Shown here: in pieces, positions 43,000 to 51,736 of the stretch
Layout of the letters: every line of letters begins with the position of its first letter
Numbering within the stretch: position 1 is the stretch's first letter
NCBI GenBank assembly: GCA_018712345.1
Contig: DVHG01000022.1
Span: 1-64,000, forward strand
Origin: Candidatus Onthovicinus excrementipullorum
GTDB taxonomy: Bacteria > Bacillota > Clostridia > Oscillospirales > Acutalibacteraceae
DNA: 64,000 nucleotides
Direction of reading: 5' to 3'
Position numbers and translations under genes: made by a program
Notes under the pieces: generated by a model
Database searches by the model: none
The model's input: only the letters and a program-made list of their open reading frames with translations
Told to the model about the DNA's origin: nothing

Positions 43000-43926
43000 A
43001 TGTTGTTCGGTCCAAACAGGAAACATCCCATCGTAGGAGCATCCCCTGCACAGATACTTGAACAGGCCGGGCTTGCAGGCAAGCGAATTAAACGGCTGCC
43101 CTCCGGTGATGACAGCGATCCCTATCTATGTGCAGGCAGGTATGTGCTCAAACTCCCGCGGCGCGCATCAGTCGTAGATTCGCAGCGCCGTGAATTTGAG
43201 CTATACCGTTTCCTGGAGCGTGAAACACTCCCCTGTGAAATCCCAAAAGCGGTCCGGCGCGGTGAAAACTATATACTCATCACCCATCTTGGGGGAGAAG
43301 CTCTTTCTCCGCGGGATTACAGTCGATTGAGCGAGCGGGAAAGAGACTGCCTTGCACGGGATGAGGCCCGGTTTCTCCGCGCGCTCCATGCGGTTCAAAC
43401 CCCCGCTGAACTCCCGCTTTTCTCCGCCGTCCGTCAGGACAAAAAAACGGACTTTTCAGGAGATCGTCAGGCTCTGATCCGTATTTTGGTATCCAAGGGG
43501 CTTTTGACCCCCAAAATAAACGGCACAATTGAGGAGATCTACCAAAGGATTTTGAATTCATCGCTTCTCCTGTGTTACTCCCCCTGCCTGATTCACAACG
43601 ATTTCAGCCGGAGCAATCTGTTTTTTCGGGATAAAAGGCTGTATGGCGTGATTGACTTTGGGGATTTCAGGATCAGTGATCCGGACAACGATTTTCTCTG
43701 TCTTCTCGATGGCAGCAGCGATGACTTTGGATTGGAATTCGGGCGCAGAGTGCTGAAATTTTATGACCACCCGGACCCAAATGCCGTGTTGCGAAAGGCA
43801 GCTTTTTATAACGCGTACTGGCCGATTCAGCAGATTCTCCTCGGTGACGAACGCAATGATACAAAGATGGCCCGGCGGGGACTGACCACCCTTTTCCATA
43901 TGGATCCGGATGATTTTCTTATATAA
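43000..43926 (+). CDS. Aminoglycoside-phosphotransferase-fold kinase
   Basis: 308 residues. The catalytic loop CLIHNDFSRSNLFF (H-x-D-x4-N, about 198-211) and the metal-binding GVIDFGDFRISDPDNDF (about 219-235) are those of the APH/choline-kinase fold; the N-terminal lobe has VLKLPRRASVVDSQRREFEL. The N-lobe and FxDFxD spacing suggest an APH(2'')-like relative, but the many chromosomal members of this fold phosphorylate small metabolites, so resistance should not be assumed. Plus-strand singleton between thrC and a dipeptidase, with its own promoter and GAGGAG ribosome site. Confidence 0.8.
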   Translation: MLFGPNRKHPIVGASPAQILEQAGLAGKRIKRLPSGDDSDPYLCAGRYVLKLPRRASVVDSQRREFELYRFLERETLPCEIPKAVRRGENYILITHLGGEALSPRDYSRLSERERDCLARDEARFLRALHAVQTPAELPLFSAVRQDKKTDFSGDRQALIRILVSKGLLTPKINGTIEEIYQRILNSSLLLCYSPCLIHNDFSRSNLFFRDKRLYGVIDFGDFRISDPDNDFLCLLDGSSDDFGLEFGRRVLKFYDHPDPNAVLRKAAFYNAYWPIQQILLGDERNDTKMARRGLTTLFHMDPDDFLI

Positions 43927-43942
43927 AGCCCCTGTAATCACA

Positions 43943-44863
43943 CTACGGCCAGCAACGCTTTAAAAAGCTGTGGGCATTCTCAAAAAAGCATTTTTTCAGC
44001 AATGGCTCCCTGACGCCGCTCTCCCGCAGCAGCCGATACAGGCGCGGGATCGTGTCCACTGTCTCAAACCCGGGGGCCATGGGGGCACCGTCGAAATCGC
44101 AGCCAAAGGCGATGCAGTCCTCTCCCCCGAGCTTTAGCAGATGCAAAATATTGGTCCGGATCCGCTCAGCGGGATCGCCGGGGCCGAGAAATTCAGGGTA
44201 CAGATTTAGCCCGATCAGGCCGCGGCGGCGAATAATCTCCGCGATCTGTGCATCCCGTAGGTTGCGCAGGTGCGGCAGACAGGAGAAGCAGTCCGAATGC
44301 GTCGCCAGAACGGGCCCATCCGTACAGGCGCACACCTGCCAGAAGGTCTCCTCGTTGAGGTGGGAGAGGTCTGCCGCCATCCCGCAGCGCTCCATCTCCG
44401 TCAGGACGGCGCGCCCGCGTTCTGTCAGGCCGCCGTCTGATCTTGATCCGCCCCCAAGCTCGTTGCGGCCATCCCAGGTGAGCGTCAGGAAGCGCACCCC
44501 CAGACCGTAAAAGTAGGCAACCTTTTCCGGGTCTCCGCCCAGGGCGTTCCCACCCTCGATCGAAAGCAGGCAGGCGCATTTTTTCTCCCGGTGGGCGCGT
44601 TCTGCCTCCCCCGCTCCCCGGCAGAGGACGGCACGCCCCCGGTTGCGCTCCAGCTCCGCCCGGAAACGGGCATAGAGCCGCTGTGTGTAATCAAATGCCG
44701 ATTCCCCGCGCAGGCGCTCCGGGACAAAGAGCGCAAAGACCTGGGTCCACCGCTCAAAGCACCGCCCGCGGGAGAGGGACAGGGCCAGGTTATTCTCATA
44801 CAACCCCTGACCGGTGTGCTCGCACTCACTGATCGTGTCACAGTGCAGATCAAAAAAGTTCAA
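43943..44863 (-). CDS. Membrane-dipeptidase family (peptidase M19)
   Basis: 306 residues. The zinc ligands are in FFDLHCDTISECEH (H-x-D near the start), CLLSIEGGNALGG (Glu, about 100), LATHSDCFSCLPH (His, about 190) and AFGCDFDGAP (Asp, about 250). The family hydrolyses dipeptides or N-acyl-amino acids. No signal peptide is visible, so it is cytoplasmic, unlike the mammalian membrane enzyme. Convergent with the kinase gene upstream. Confidence 0.9.
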   Translation of the reverse strand: MNFFDLHCDTISECEHTGQGLYENNLALSLSRGRCFERWTQVFALFVPERLRGESAFDYTQRLYARFRAELERNRGRAVLCRGAGEAERAHREKKCACLLSIEGGNALGGDPEKVAYFYGLGVRFLTLTWDGRNELGGGSRSDGGLTERGRAVLTEMERCGMAADLSHLNEETFWQVCACTDGPVLATHSDCFSCLPHLRNLRDAQIAEIIRRRGLIGLNLYPEFLGPGDPAERIRTNILHLLKLGGEDCIAFGCDFDGAPMAPGFETVDTIPRLYRLLRESGVREPLLKKCFFENAHSFLKRCWP

Positions 44864-44905
44864 AACAAACGCCCCCTCTATCCCAATGGATACAGGGGGC
44901 CAAGC

Positions 44906-45283
44906 TTAAATATTCCCGATTTCAGCAGCATCAAAGGCATTTTTCAGCCAATCGATCCGCTCCACGGCATCAGACCGGCTGAGGAAAACTTCGATCACAT
45001 CAAAGCGGCAGGGCGGGTCAATCCGCTTCTCCGCCAGATAGGCGGACGCCGTCAGGATCAGGCGGCGCTGCTTGGCCGCATCAACCGCCTCCTGCGGCGG
45101 TGCGATCATCCCGGCGGAGCGCGTTTTTACCTCCACAAAGACAAGGCAGGCACCGTCCTTCAGGATCAAGTCAATTTCGCCAAAGCGCGAGCGGTATTTG
45201 GAGGCGATCAGACGGACCCCGCGCTCCCGCAGGTAGCGCGCCGCACACAACTCTCCGTAATCGCCGATATACTCCTGCTTCAT
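44906..45283 (-). CDS. YraN-family protein (UPF0102, nuclease-like fold)
   Basis: 125 residues: GDYGELCAARYLRERGVRLI, then FGEIDLILKDGACLVFVEVK (the D-x9-ExK pattern of restriction-endonuclease-like folds) and RFDVIEVFL at the end. Family function is unsettled; often linked to DNA processing or recombination. Overlaps the rnhB stop by four bases, the usual rnhB-yraN order. Confidence 0.9.
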   Translation of the reverse strand: MKQEYIGDYGELCAARYLRERGVRLIASKYRSRFGEIDLILKDGACLVFVEVKTRSAGMIAPPQEAVDAAKQRRLILTASAYLAEKRIDPPCRFDVIEVFLSRSDAVERIDWLKNAFDAAEIGNI

Positions 45284-45894
45284 CCGGCGGCATCCCCAAG
45301 AATCTTTTTCAAAAAGGAACGCCGATGCTCCGGGCAGGGCCCGTATTTTAACAGCGCCTCCCGATGCGCCGCCGTGCCGTACCCCTTGTGTTTTGCAAAT
45401 CCGTATTCAGGATAACGTGCATCCAGCTCCAGCATAAGGCGGTCCCGCGTAACCTTGGCGAGGATGGAGGCCGCCGCCACACTTGCGCTCAGGGCGTCCC
45501 CCTTGACGAGCGTAAACTCGTGTGCGGGGACTCCGGGCTTCTGGTTGCCGTCGATGATCGCGGCATCCGGTACCGGACGAAGCTGCTCAAAGGCCCGGCG
45601 CATGGCCAGGAAGGTTGCCTGAAGGATATTGCACGCATCAATTTCCTGATGTGAGGCCATGGCGATCCCATAGGATACCGCATCCCTGCGGATAATATCA
45701 TACAGCGCATCGCGCTTTTTCTCCGTGAGCTTTTTGGAGTCATTGACCCCCTCCGGAATATATTCCTCCGGCAGGACGACACAGGCCGCACATACGGGGC
45801 CAGCCAACGGACCGCGCCCCGCCTCATCGATCCCGCAGACGATCTGATAGCCGCGGGCCTTCAATTCCTGCTCATATTTCAGCCAGTCCTGCAT
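45280..45894 (-). CDS. rnhB: Ribonuclease HII
   Basis: 204 residues from MQDWLKYEQELKARGY. Active-site acids: IVCGIDEAGRGPLAGPV (D-E, about 22-35), and AAIIDGNQKP with LKVTRD-type C-terminal positions (ASILAKVTRDRLM). It removes ribonucleotides from DNA and RNA primers. Start at 45894 has GGGGGAG upstream; one base after the rbgA stop. Confidence 0.96.
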   Translation of the reverse strand: MQDWLKYEQELKARGYQIVCGIDEAGRGPLAGPVCAACVVLPEEYIPEGVNDSKKLTEKKRDALYDIIRRDAVSYGIAMASHQEIDACNILQATFLAMRRAFEQLRPVPDAAIIDGNQKPGVPAHEFTLVKGDALSASVAAASILAKVTRDRLMLELDARYPEYGFAKHKGYGTAAHREALLKYGPCPEHRRSFLKKILGDAAG

Positions 45895-45895
45895 C

Positions 45896-46774
45896 TTACG
45901 CACGCTCCCCCGGGATGAAATCCACCGTAATCCTGCCGAGAAGCCCGCCACGGAACTCATCAAGCAGCATGTTGCTCACCCGTTCATAGTCGATCTCGCC
46001 GCCGCGCAGGAGCATCCCGCGCCTCTGCCCGATCCGGTCAAACAGCTCCAGCGGGGCCGTCTCCGCCGCATGGTCCAACTGATAGCGCTGCTCCAACGCC
46101 GCAGGATAGTAACGCTTTAAAAATTCAATCAGACGGAAGGCAAGCGTCTCGCTGTCGAGCACCTCATCCTTCACGGAACCGATAAAAGCGAGCGTATTAC
46201 CCACGCGCTCATCCTCAAATTTGGGCCACAGGACACCGGGCGTATCGAGCAGTTCAATCCCGCTGCCAATGGCGAACCACTGGTTCTGCCGCGTGACACC
46301 GGGCCTGTCCGCCACCTTGGCCCGGCTCTTCCCGGCCATACGGTTGATAAAGGAGGACTTGCCCGTATTCGGAATCCCCACCACCATGATGCGCAGCGCG
46401 CGCCCGGCCATTCCACGGGCACGGTTGGCCTCAATGCGGTCTTTTAACACCGTGCGCACCAGAGCGGGATAGGCGTGCAGCCCCTTGCCGCTGCGGCAGT
46501 CCACTGCGAGCGAATGCTCCCCGCGGGCATCAAAATATTTCTGAAAGGCGGCCGTTTTTTCTGGGTCCGCCAAGTCGCACTTATTGAGCAGGACGATGTG
46601 CGGTTTATCCCCGATCATCTCCGCGAGTTCCGGGTTCCGGCTGCTGAGCGGGCAGCGCGCGTCAAGCAGCTCCGTCACCGCATCCACCAGCGAGAGGTTC
46701 TCCCGGATCAGGCGGCGCGTCCTGGCCATGTGGCCAGGGAACCACTGCACCGTCTGCTTTTGAAAATCAGCCAT
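45896..46774 (-). CDS. rbgA: Ribosome biogenesis GTPase RbgA (YlqF)
   Basis: 292 residues. The circularly permuted GTPase motifs appear in order G4 LNKCDLAD (about 62), G1 GIPNTGKSSFIN (about 123), G3 DTPGVLWP (about 175), with the N-terminal VQWFPGHMARTRR typical of YlqF. It acts late in 50S assembly. In Firmicutes it is found with rnhB, lepB and rplS, as here; starts one base after the upstream lepB stop. Confidence 0.96.
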   Translation of the reverse strand: MADFQKQTVQWFPGHMARTRRLIRENLSLVDAVTELLDARCPLSSRNPELAEMIGDKPHIVLLNKCDLADPEKTAAFQKYFDARGEHSLAVDCRSGKGLHAYPALVRTVLKDRIEANRARGMAGRALRIMVVGIPNTGKSSFINRMAGKSRAKVADRPGVTRQNQWFAIGSGIELLDTPGVLWPKFEDERVGNTLAFIGSVKDEVLDSETLAFRLIEFLKRYYPAALEQRYQLDHAAETAPLELFDRIGQRRGMLLRGGEIDYERVSNMLLDEFRGGLLGRITVDFIPGERA

Positions 46775-46775
46775 T

Positions 46776-47363
46776 TCACTCCACCTTCCACCGGCCGAGC
46801 GGCAAGGCCCGCCCGGCGACCTTCCCCAGCACGTAGCGCTCATCGATCAGTCCGACCTTTGAGGAGCGGCTGTCCGCCGAGTCGTTCCGGTTGTCCCCCA
46901 TCACAAAGAGCATCCCCTCCGGGACGGTCAGTGGGAACTCAATATCGTCAAGCGTGTATGTCGGCTCATTGACATAGGGCTCGTCGAGCGCAATACCGTC
47001 TACATATACGACACCGGCTTCAGGGTCGATATCCACTGTCTGCCCCCCTACGGCGATCACGCGCTTGACAATGGGCGCATGGTAGGCGTTAGGCTGCGTG
47101 ATAATGACGATATCCTTATATTGGGGATCATCGTATGTCGCGCTGGAGACAATCAGCCAATCCCCGTCCGAGAGGGTGGGCACCATAGAGGTGCCGTCCA
47201 CCCCTGCAAAGCGGAAGAAAAAAACAAAAATCACCATGATAATAATCATGGCGGAGATAACCACGTCCGCCATGTCATAGAGCGCCGCGGCAAATTTTGA
47301 CGTATTCTCCTCCGGCTGGGCCGGAGCCTGCCCGCCGGCGGCGGGCGTTTTCATTTCATCCAT
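46776..47363 (-). CDS. lepB: Signal peptidase I (second copy)
   Basis: 195 residues. A single N-terminal membrane helix (VVISAMIIIMVIFVFFFRFA, about 40-60) precedes the catalytic serine in GTSMVPTLSDGDWL (about 68) and lysine in PIVKRVIAVGG (about 110), then box E VMGDNRNDSADSR. It cuts secretory signal peptides outside the membrane. It is the downstream of two tandem signal peptidase genes that differ in their N-termini; they are clearly paralogues, not a fresh duplication. Confidence 0.94.
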   Translation of the reverse strand: MDEMKTPAAGGQAPAQPEENTSKFAAALYDMADVVISAMIIIMVIFVFFFRFAGVDGTSMVPTLSDGDWLIVSSATYDDPQYKDIVIITQPNAYHAPIVKRVIAVGGQTVDIDPEAGVVYVDGIALDEPYVNEPTYTLDDIEFPLTVPEGMLFVMGDNRNDSADSRSSKVGLIDERYVLGKVAGRALPLGRWKVE

Positions 47364-47373
47364 TATGAACCTC

Positions 47374-48015
47374 TCAGTAAATACTCCAGTTCCCCACGGG
47401 GAAAATACGGCCCACAGCCCGCCCCTGGATCTCCCGCACGTCAATGATGCCGACATCGGAAAAGCGGCTGTCCAGCGAGATGTTGCGGTTATCGCCCATG
47501 ACGAAGACGCAGCCCTCCGGCACCGTCAGCGGGAGCTTGAGCAGGGAGGAGTTGAGCGGTTTTTTCATCTTATTGAGGATATAGGGCTCGCTGATCTGTT
47601 CCCCATTGACATAGACGGCGCCAGCTTCGTAATCGATATCAATTGTATCCCCAGCCACGGCAATTACCCGCTTGATGATTGGCTCGTGGACCTCGGCCGT
47701 ATCACTGACGACGACGATATCCCCCCGCTCCGGAAAGGCGGTGGACTGGGAGATCAGCAGCCAATCCCCGCTCGCGAGCGTCGGATTCATTGAGCGACCG
47801 GAGACGCTCACAGGACGGACCACAAAGCCGAAGAGAACGAGCAGCAGGATAACGGCGGCCATCAGTGTTGCCGCCACTTCATAGAGCGTGGCATATTTTC
47901 TGTTTTTGGTATGCTCAAAGACGACCAGATAGTCCCGCTGTCTTCTCAAAACCCTAACGCCTCCCGGACCGGGGAACCGGAAATCAAACTGTTCCAGATA
48001 AAGGAAAAGGGACAT
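47374..48015 (-). CDS. lepB: Signal peptidase I (first copy)
   Basis: 213 residues. A longer cytoplasmic N-terminus (MSLFLYLEQFDFRFPGPGGV) is followed by a membrane helix (AATLMAAVILLLVLFGFVV, about 49-67), the catalytic serine in GRSMNPTLASGDWL, lysine in PIIKRVIAVAGD and VMGDNRNISLDSR. Lies 16 bases after rplS and 10 before the second lepB, in the rplS-lepB-lepB-rbgA-rnhB run. Two copies may share substrates or one may serve sporulation-specific or precursor-specific cleavage (inference). Confidence 0.94.
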   Translation of the reverse strand: MSLFLYLEQFDFRFPGPGGVRVLRRQRDYLVVFEHTKNRKYATLYEVAATLMAAVILLLVLFGFVVRPVSVSGRSMNPTLASGDWLLISQSTAFPERGDIVVVSDTAEVHEPIIKRVIAVAGDTIDIDYEAGAVYVNGEQISEPYILNKMKKPLNSSLLKLPLTVPEGCVFVMGDNRNISLDSRFSDVGIIDVREIQGRAVGRIFPVGNWSIY

Positions 48016-48031
48016 TCCTGTCCCCTTCCAA

Positions 48032-48373
48032 TTAAAGCTGTTCTTTAACCTTTGCGGCCTTGCCGACACGGTTGCGCAGGTAATAGAGCTTATTCCTGCG
48101 GACTTTACCGGCACGGATCAGTTCGACAGAGCCGACATTCGGGGAGTGGAACGGGAAGACCCTCTCCACACCGACGCCGTAGGAAACACGGCGGACCGTG
48201 AACGTCTTGGAAATGCCCTCGCCCTTGATGGCGATGACCGTGCCCTCGAAGGCCTGCATCCTCTCGCGCTCACCCTCGCGGATCTTGACCTGCACACGGA
48301 CGGTGCTGCCGATCTTGATCTCCGGCAGGTTCTCCTTCATGGAATCCTGCGCAATCAGTTTTAAAGCGTCCAT
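48032..48373 (-). CDS. rplS: 50S ribosomal protein L19
   Basis: 113 residues: [70 protein letters not shown] and a basic C-terminus. The start at 48373 has AAGGAGG; longer frames upstream are leader. About 200 bases of leader before it could carry autoregulation, but no clear structure was identified. Confidence 0.97.
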   Translation of the reverse strand: MDALKLIAQDSMKENLPEIKIGSTVRVQVKIREGERERMQAFEGTVIAIKGEGISKTFTVRRVSYGVGVERVFPFHSPNVGSVELIRAGKVRRNKLYYLRNRVGKAAKVKEQL

Positions 48374-48571
48374 AATTTCCTCCTTGATTTTGCAGACGTT
48401 CATTGCCCAGCCATTGAGCAAGAGGACCGCCCGTGTATATGTCTTACGGCATATCTCCACGTCGCGGGAAAGCGACGGAAAACAAATGCTATAGTATGAT
48501 AGCACATATGGGAGAAATTTGCAAGTACTTTTCTTATTGCGGCGTCAGAGCCTGTCCGGCACAGGCGAGCT

Positions 48572-49189
48572 TCAGCCCCCCGGGCCGGAATCAGACTCCG
48601 GATCACATGCGAGCAGCACGGCCAGGTATGCAAACGCCAGCAGCGAGCGCCGCTCCGCAATGCCGCGCAGCAGGAGGAAGAAGTAGACTCCCGCTGCGGG
48701 GAACAGGGCAATTCCGCCCACGGCCAGGCAGATTTTTTCCGTGCGCGCCGCCGGCAGACGCGCCAGCATCAGGCGCAGCAGATCTCCGCCGTCGAGTCCC
48801 GGGACCGGCAGCAGATTCAGCAGCGCAGCGCAGCCGTTGACGGCGGAAAATTCCAGCCAACACCCCGCCCCGGAGATCCGCCAGCCGGCAGCCCCCGCCA
48901 GACAGGCCGCCAAATTTACCGCCGGCCCTGCAAGTGCGATCAGGAACCGCTCCCCGCGTGCGGCCAAATCCAGATCCATCGCCACACCTACCCCGCGCGC
49001 GGTCAGCGATATGCGGCGCGGCCGGATCCCGAACGCAGCAGCGCAGAGCAGGTGCCCGCCCTCGTGCAGGGCAATTGCCGCCAGAAGATCACCTACAATG
49101 GAAAGATCAAAGGCGACGAGCAAGATACAGAGTACCGCTGCAAAAGGAAAGCCGAGGCGTACCGGCACACCGCAGAGTTCAAATTCCAT
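48572..49189 (-). CDS. M50-family intramembrane metalloprotease (SpoIVFB-like)
   Basis: 205 residues. The HExxH motif is AIALHEGGHLLCAAAFGI (about 40-57) and the second metal-binding motif is NLLPVPGLDGGDLLRLM (about 140), both within membrane helices; six hydrophobic segments in total. Short length and the M23-protein partner directly upstream (11-base overlap) match SpoIVFB, the protease that releases sigma-K in the mother cell of sporulating Firmicutes. Role inferred from architecture and neighbour. Confidence 0.8.
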   Translation of the reverse strand: MEFELCGVPVRLGFPFAAVLCILLVAFDLSIVGDLLAAIALHEGGHLLCAAAFGIRPRRISLTARGVGVAMDLDLAARGERFLIALAGPAVNLAACLAGAAGWRISGAGCWLEFSAVNGCAALLNLLPVPGLDGGDLLRLMLARLPAARTEKICLAVGGIALFPAAGVYFFLLLRGIAERRSLLAFAYLAVLLACDPESDSGPGG

Positions 49190-50018
49190 CGAGCATGCCC
49201 GCAAAGACAAAGGCCGGATTATGGCGCACGCCGTCCAGCCGAATCTCAAAGTGCAGGTGCGGGCCGGTCACCTGCCCGGTCGCCCCGACGAAGGCGATCG
49301 TCTCCCCCGCGCGCACTACGGCCCCCTTCTCCGCCAGAATCTCACTGCAATGGCAGTAAAAAGTCTTCAGGCCGTTCCCGTGGTCAAGGATGATATACTT
49401 ACCGCTCACGTCATCCTCCGAGATGTCGCTCACCGTGCCGTAATAGGCTGCCGCGATCCGTGTCCCCTCGGCGGCGGCGATGTCGAGCCCCGTGTGGTAG
49501 CCGTCCTCCCCGGTCACCGGATGGACACGCGCGCCGAAGGGGGAGGTTATCGTGCCATCAACGGGCAGGTAGGCACGCGAGGTCACATAGACCGGGGAAA
49601 AGGACATATTGCTGCCCGGGAATTTCAGGCTGTCCGCCATCGGGACATCCGCACCGCCCGCGCCCGTCTCCTCCAGATTCTGCTCCATCAGATCATCCCC
49701 GACGCCGTGGGACATGGCGCTTTTCACCTTTTCCCACCACGCGGAAGCCTCCACAGAGGTGATCTCCTGTGCCTGCATGGCGCGGTACTCGTCCCGGATG
49801 CCTGCAAAGGTGTCCGGCGCGGCAAAAAAAAGCGCCACAAGAATGCCAATGAGTACAGCGCACACCACCGCCTGAACACCGATGATGGCCGTAAAGCTCC
49901 ACCCCGTCTGGCGGTTTTCCCCCTCCTGGGTCCGGGTGCGCTCCGCGCGCTCAAGCCGCCGCTGGGTGAGCATATCCTCTGCCGTGGAGTCAAAGGGATC
50001 ATATTCCTGTTCCGTCAT
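49179..50018 (-). CDS. Membrane-anchored M23 peptidase-domain protein (SpoIVFA-like)
   Basis: 279 residues. Cytoplasmic N-terminus, one membrane helix (GVQAVVCAVLIGILVALFFA, about 48-67), linker, and a C-terminal LytM/M23 domain with HTGLDIAAAEGTRIAAA (zinc His and Asp, about 193), FYCHCSEI and GPHLHFEIRLDG. All zinc ligands seem present, in contrast to SpoIVFA proteins that lack them, so it may still be an endopeptidase. Its position before an M50 protease gene makes it the likely partner and inhibitor in the sigma-K checkpoint. Alternative: a plain cell-wall hydrolase. Confidence 0.78.
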   Translation of the reverse strand: MTEQEYDPFDSTAEDMLTQRRLERAERTRTQEGENRQTGWSFTAIIGVQAVVCAVLIGILVALFFAAPDTFAGIRDEYRAMQAQEITSVEASAWWEKVKSAMSHGVGDDLMEQNLEETGAGGADVPMADSLKFPGSNMSFSPVYVTSRAYLPVDGTITSPFGARVHPVTGEDGYHTGLDIAAAEGTRIAAAYYGTVSDISEDDVSGKYIILDHGNGLKTFYCHCSEILAEKGAVVRAGETIAFVGATGQVTGPHLHFEIRLDGVRHNPAFVFAGMLDGI

Positions 50019-50093
50019 GTTACCACCGCCTTTTTAGATATACATATGAAAAAAGGCGGCCCGCCATGACAGGGGCCGCAGATGAAAAATTCG

Positions 50094-51023
50094 TCACTCC
50101 GTAAACATCGGGGTGGAGAGATAACGCTCCCCCGTATCGGGCAGGAGCACGACGATATTTTTGCCCGCGTTTTCCGGCTGCTTTGCGATCTGGGCGGCAG
50201 CCCACACCGCCGCGCCGGAGGAGATGCCGACCAAAACGCCCTCATGGCGTGCCAGTGTGCGTCCCGCCTCAAAGGCATCCCCCGCCGCAACAGGAATGAT
50301 CTCATCGTAGACAGACGTATCGAGAATCTCCGGGACAAAGCCCGCGCCGATCCCCTGAATCTTATGCGGACCGGCCTTTCCGCCGGAGAGCACCGGGGAA
50401 TCCGAGGGCTCCACGGCGACAACCTTCACGTTCGGATTTTGGGACTTGAGATACTGCCCGACGCCCGTGACCGTTCCGCCCGTGCCCACACCGGCGACGA
50501 AATAATCGACCTTTCCATCCGTATCTTCCCAGATCTCCGGCCCGGTGGTGGCGATATGCGCCTGCGGATTGGCGGGGTTGGTGAACTGGGAGGGGATGAT
50601 GCTGCCCGGAGTCTGTGCGGCGAGCTCCTCCGCCTTTGCGATGGCGCCGGACATGCCGCGCGCCCCCTCCGTGAGGACGATCTGGGCGCCGTACGCCTTG
50701 AGCAGATTGCGGCGCTCCACACTCATCGTCTCCGGCATGGTGAGGATGACCCGATATCCCCTTGCCGCCGCAACGGCAGCCAGACCAATGCCGGTATTCC
50801 CACTGGTGGGTTCAATGAGAACGGCGCCGGGCTTAAGCCGTCCGCTCTTTTCCGCCTCATCGATCATCGCTGCCGCAACGCGGTCCTTAACGCTCCCCGC
50901 CGGATTGAAATACTCGAGCTTTGCCAGAATTTTGGCGTTCAGCTGATGCTCCCGCTCATAGTTGACCAGCTCCATCAGCGGCGTACGGCCGATCAGCTGG
51001 GTGATATCCTGATAAATGCGCAT
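50094..51023 (-). CDS. cysK: Cysteine synthase A
   Basis: 309 residues: [23 protein letters not shown] lysine in [16 protein letters not shown] (about 44), phosphate loop [32 protein letters not shown] (about 178) and [12 protein letters not shown] (about 268). It makes cysteine from O-acetylserine and sulfide. AAAGGAG ribosome site. No serine acetyltransferase gene in the window. Confidence 0.97.
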   Translation of the reverse strand: MRIYQDITQLIGRTPLMELVNYEREHQLNAKILAKLEYFNPAGSVKDRVAAAMIDEAEKSGRLKPGAVLIEPTSGNTGIGLAAVAAARGYRVILTMPETMSVERRNLLKAYGAQIVLTEGARGMSGAIAKAEELAAQTPGSIIPSQFTNPANPQAHIATTGPEIWEDTDGKVDYFVAGVGTGGTVTGVGQYLKSQNPNVKVVAVEPSDSPVLSGGKAGPHKIQGIGAGFVPEILDTSVYDEIIPVAAGDAFEAGRTLARHEGVLVGISSGAAVWAAAQIAKQPENAGKNIVVLLPDTGERYLSTPMFTE

Positions 51024-51104
51024 ATTAAAACTCCTTTCAGATATTCCTACACATTTAGTATGATATATACTATACCGAAAACGCACGCTTCTGTCAATAT
51101 AAAA

Positions 51105-51626
51105 TCACTGTTTGAGCATTTTTATTCTCTCCCGATAGTCCGGCAGATATTGCCCGATCAGCCGATAAAATGCGGCGGAGTGATTTTTGTGTACGATGTG
51201 CGCCAGCTCGTGTACAATGACATAGTCAACGGCCTCCTGCGGGTACAGCATCAGCCAGTAGGAAAAGCAGAGGCTGTTTTTCCCGCTGCAGCTGCCAAAC
51301 CGCTTGCGTGCGGAGGTGATCTTCACGCCGGCGGGGTGTAATCCCATCAGATGTGCGTAATGCGCCACGCGCGGCGGGATCTCCGCAACTGCGCGGCGTT
51401 TGAGTTCCGCTACGGCCTCCGGCGAGGATTCATAGGGTTGTTCCCGCTCCCGGCGGATGCGGACGCGCTCCAGGTGCTTCTCCGCCCACTGCTCATGTTC
51501 CGATACAAACCGTTCGATATCCTCCAGCCGCATCCGGTGCGGCGCACGGACAAGGATGTGCAAATCCTCTGTAATCTCCATGGAAATGCTCTGGCGCCTG
51601 CTGCGGCGCAGCTCAAATTCAAGCAT
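51105..51626 (-). CDS. YgjP-family zinc metallopeptidase-like protein
   Basis: 173 residues. The HELAH motif in YVIVHELAHIVHKNHSAAFY (about 137-156) with the third ligand His, and ARKRFGSCSGKNSLCFSYWL before it, are those of the YgjP/DUF45 (SprT-like) family. The N-terminus is a basic beta domain (ELRRSRRQSISMEI). Substrate unknown; members have been reported as UTP pyrophosphatase-like or peptidase-like, so no function is assigned. Confidence 0.9.
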   Translation of the reverse strand: MLEFELRRSRRQSISMEITEDLHILVRAPHRMRLEDIERFVSEHEQWAEKHLERVRIRREREQPYESSPEAVAELKRRAVAEIPPRVAHYAHLMGLHPAGVKITSARKRFGSCSGKNSLCFSYWLMLYPQEAVDYVIVHELAHIVHKNHSAAFYRLIGQYLPDYRERIKMLKQ

Positions 51627-51736
51627 CCTTCCCCTCCCCCTTCCGACGTGTGAAGCCGTCTGTCTCTATTTTATCGCAAACAGGGTTTATGCGCAAGTAA
51701 AGCCCGCCGCAGGTGCGGCGGGCCCGAATTCCGTTT

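Noticed and set aside
43000-43926. Aminoglycoside resistance gene
   Set aside because: Only the general kinase fold is certain; there is no mobile context and many chromosomal members have other substrates.
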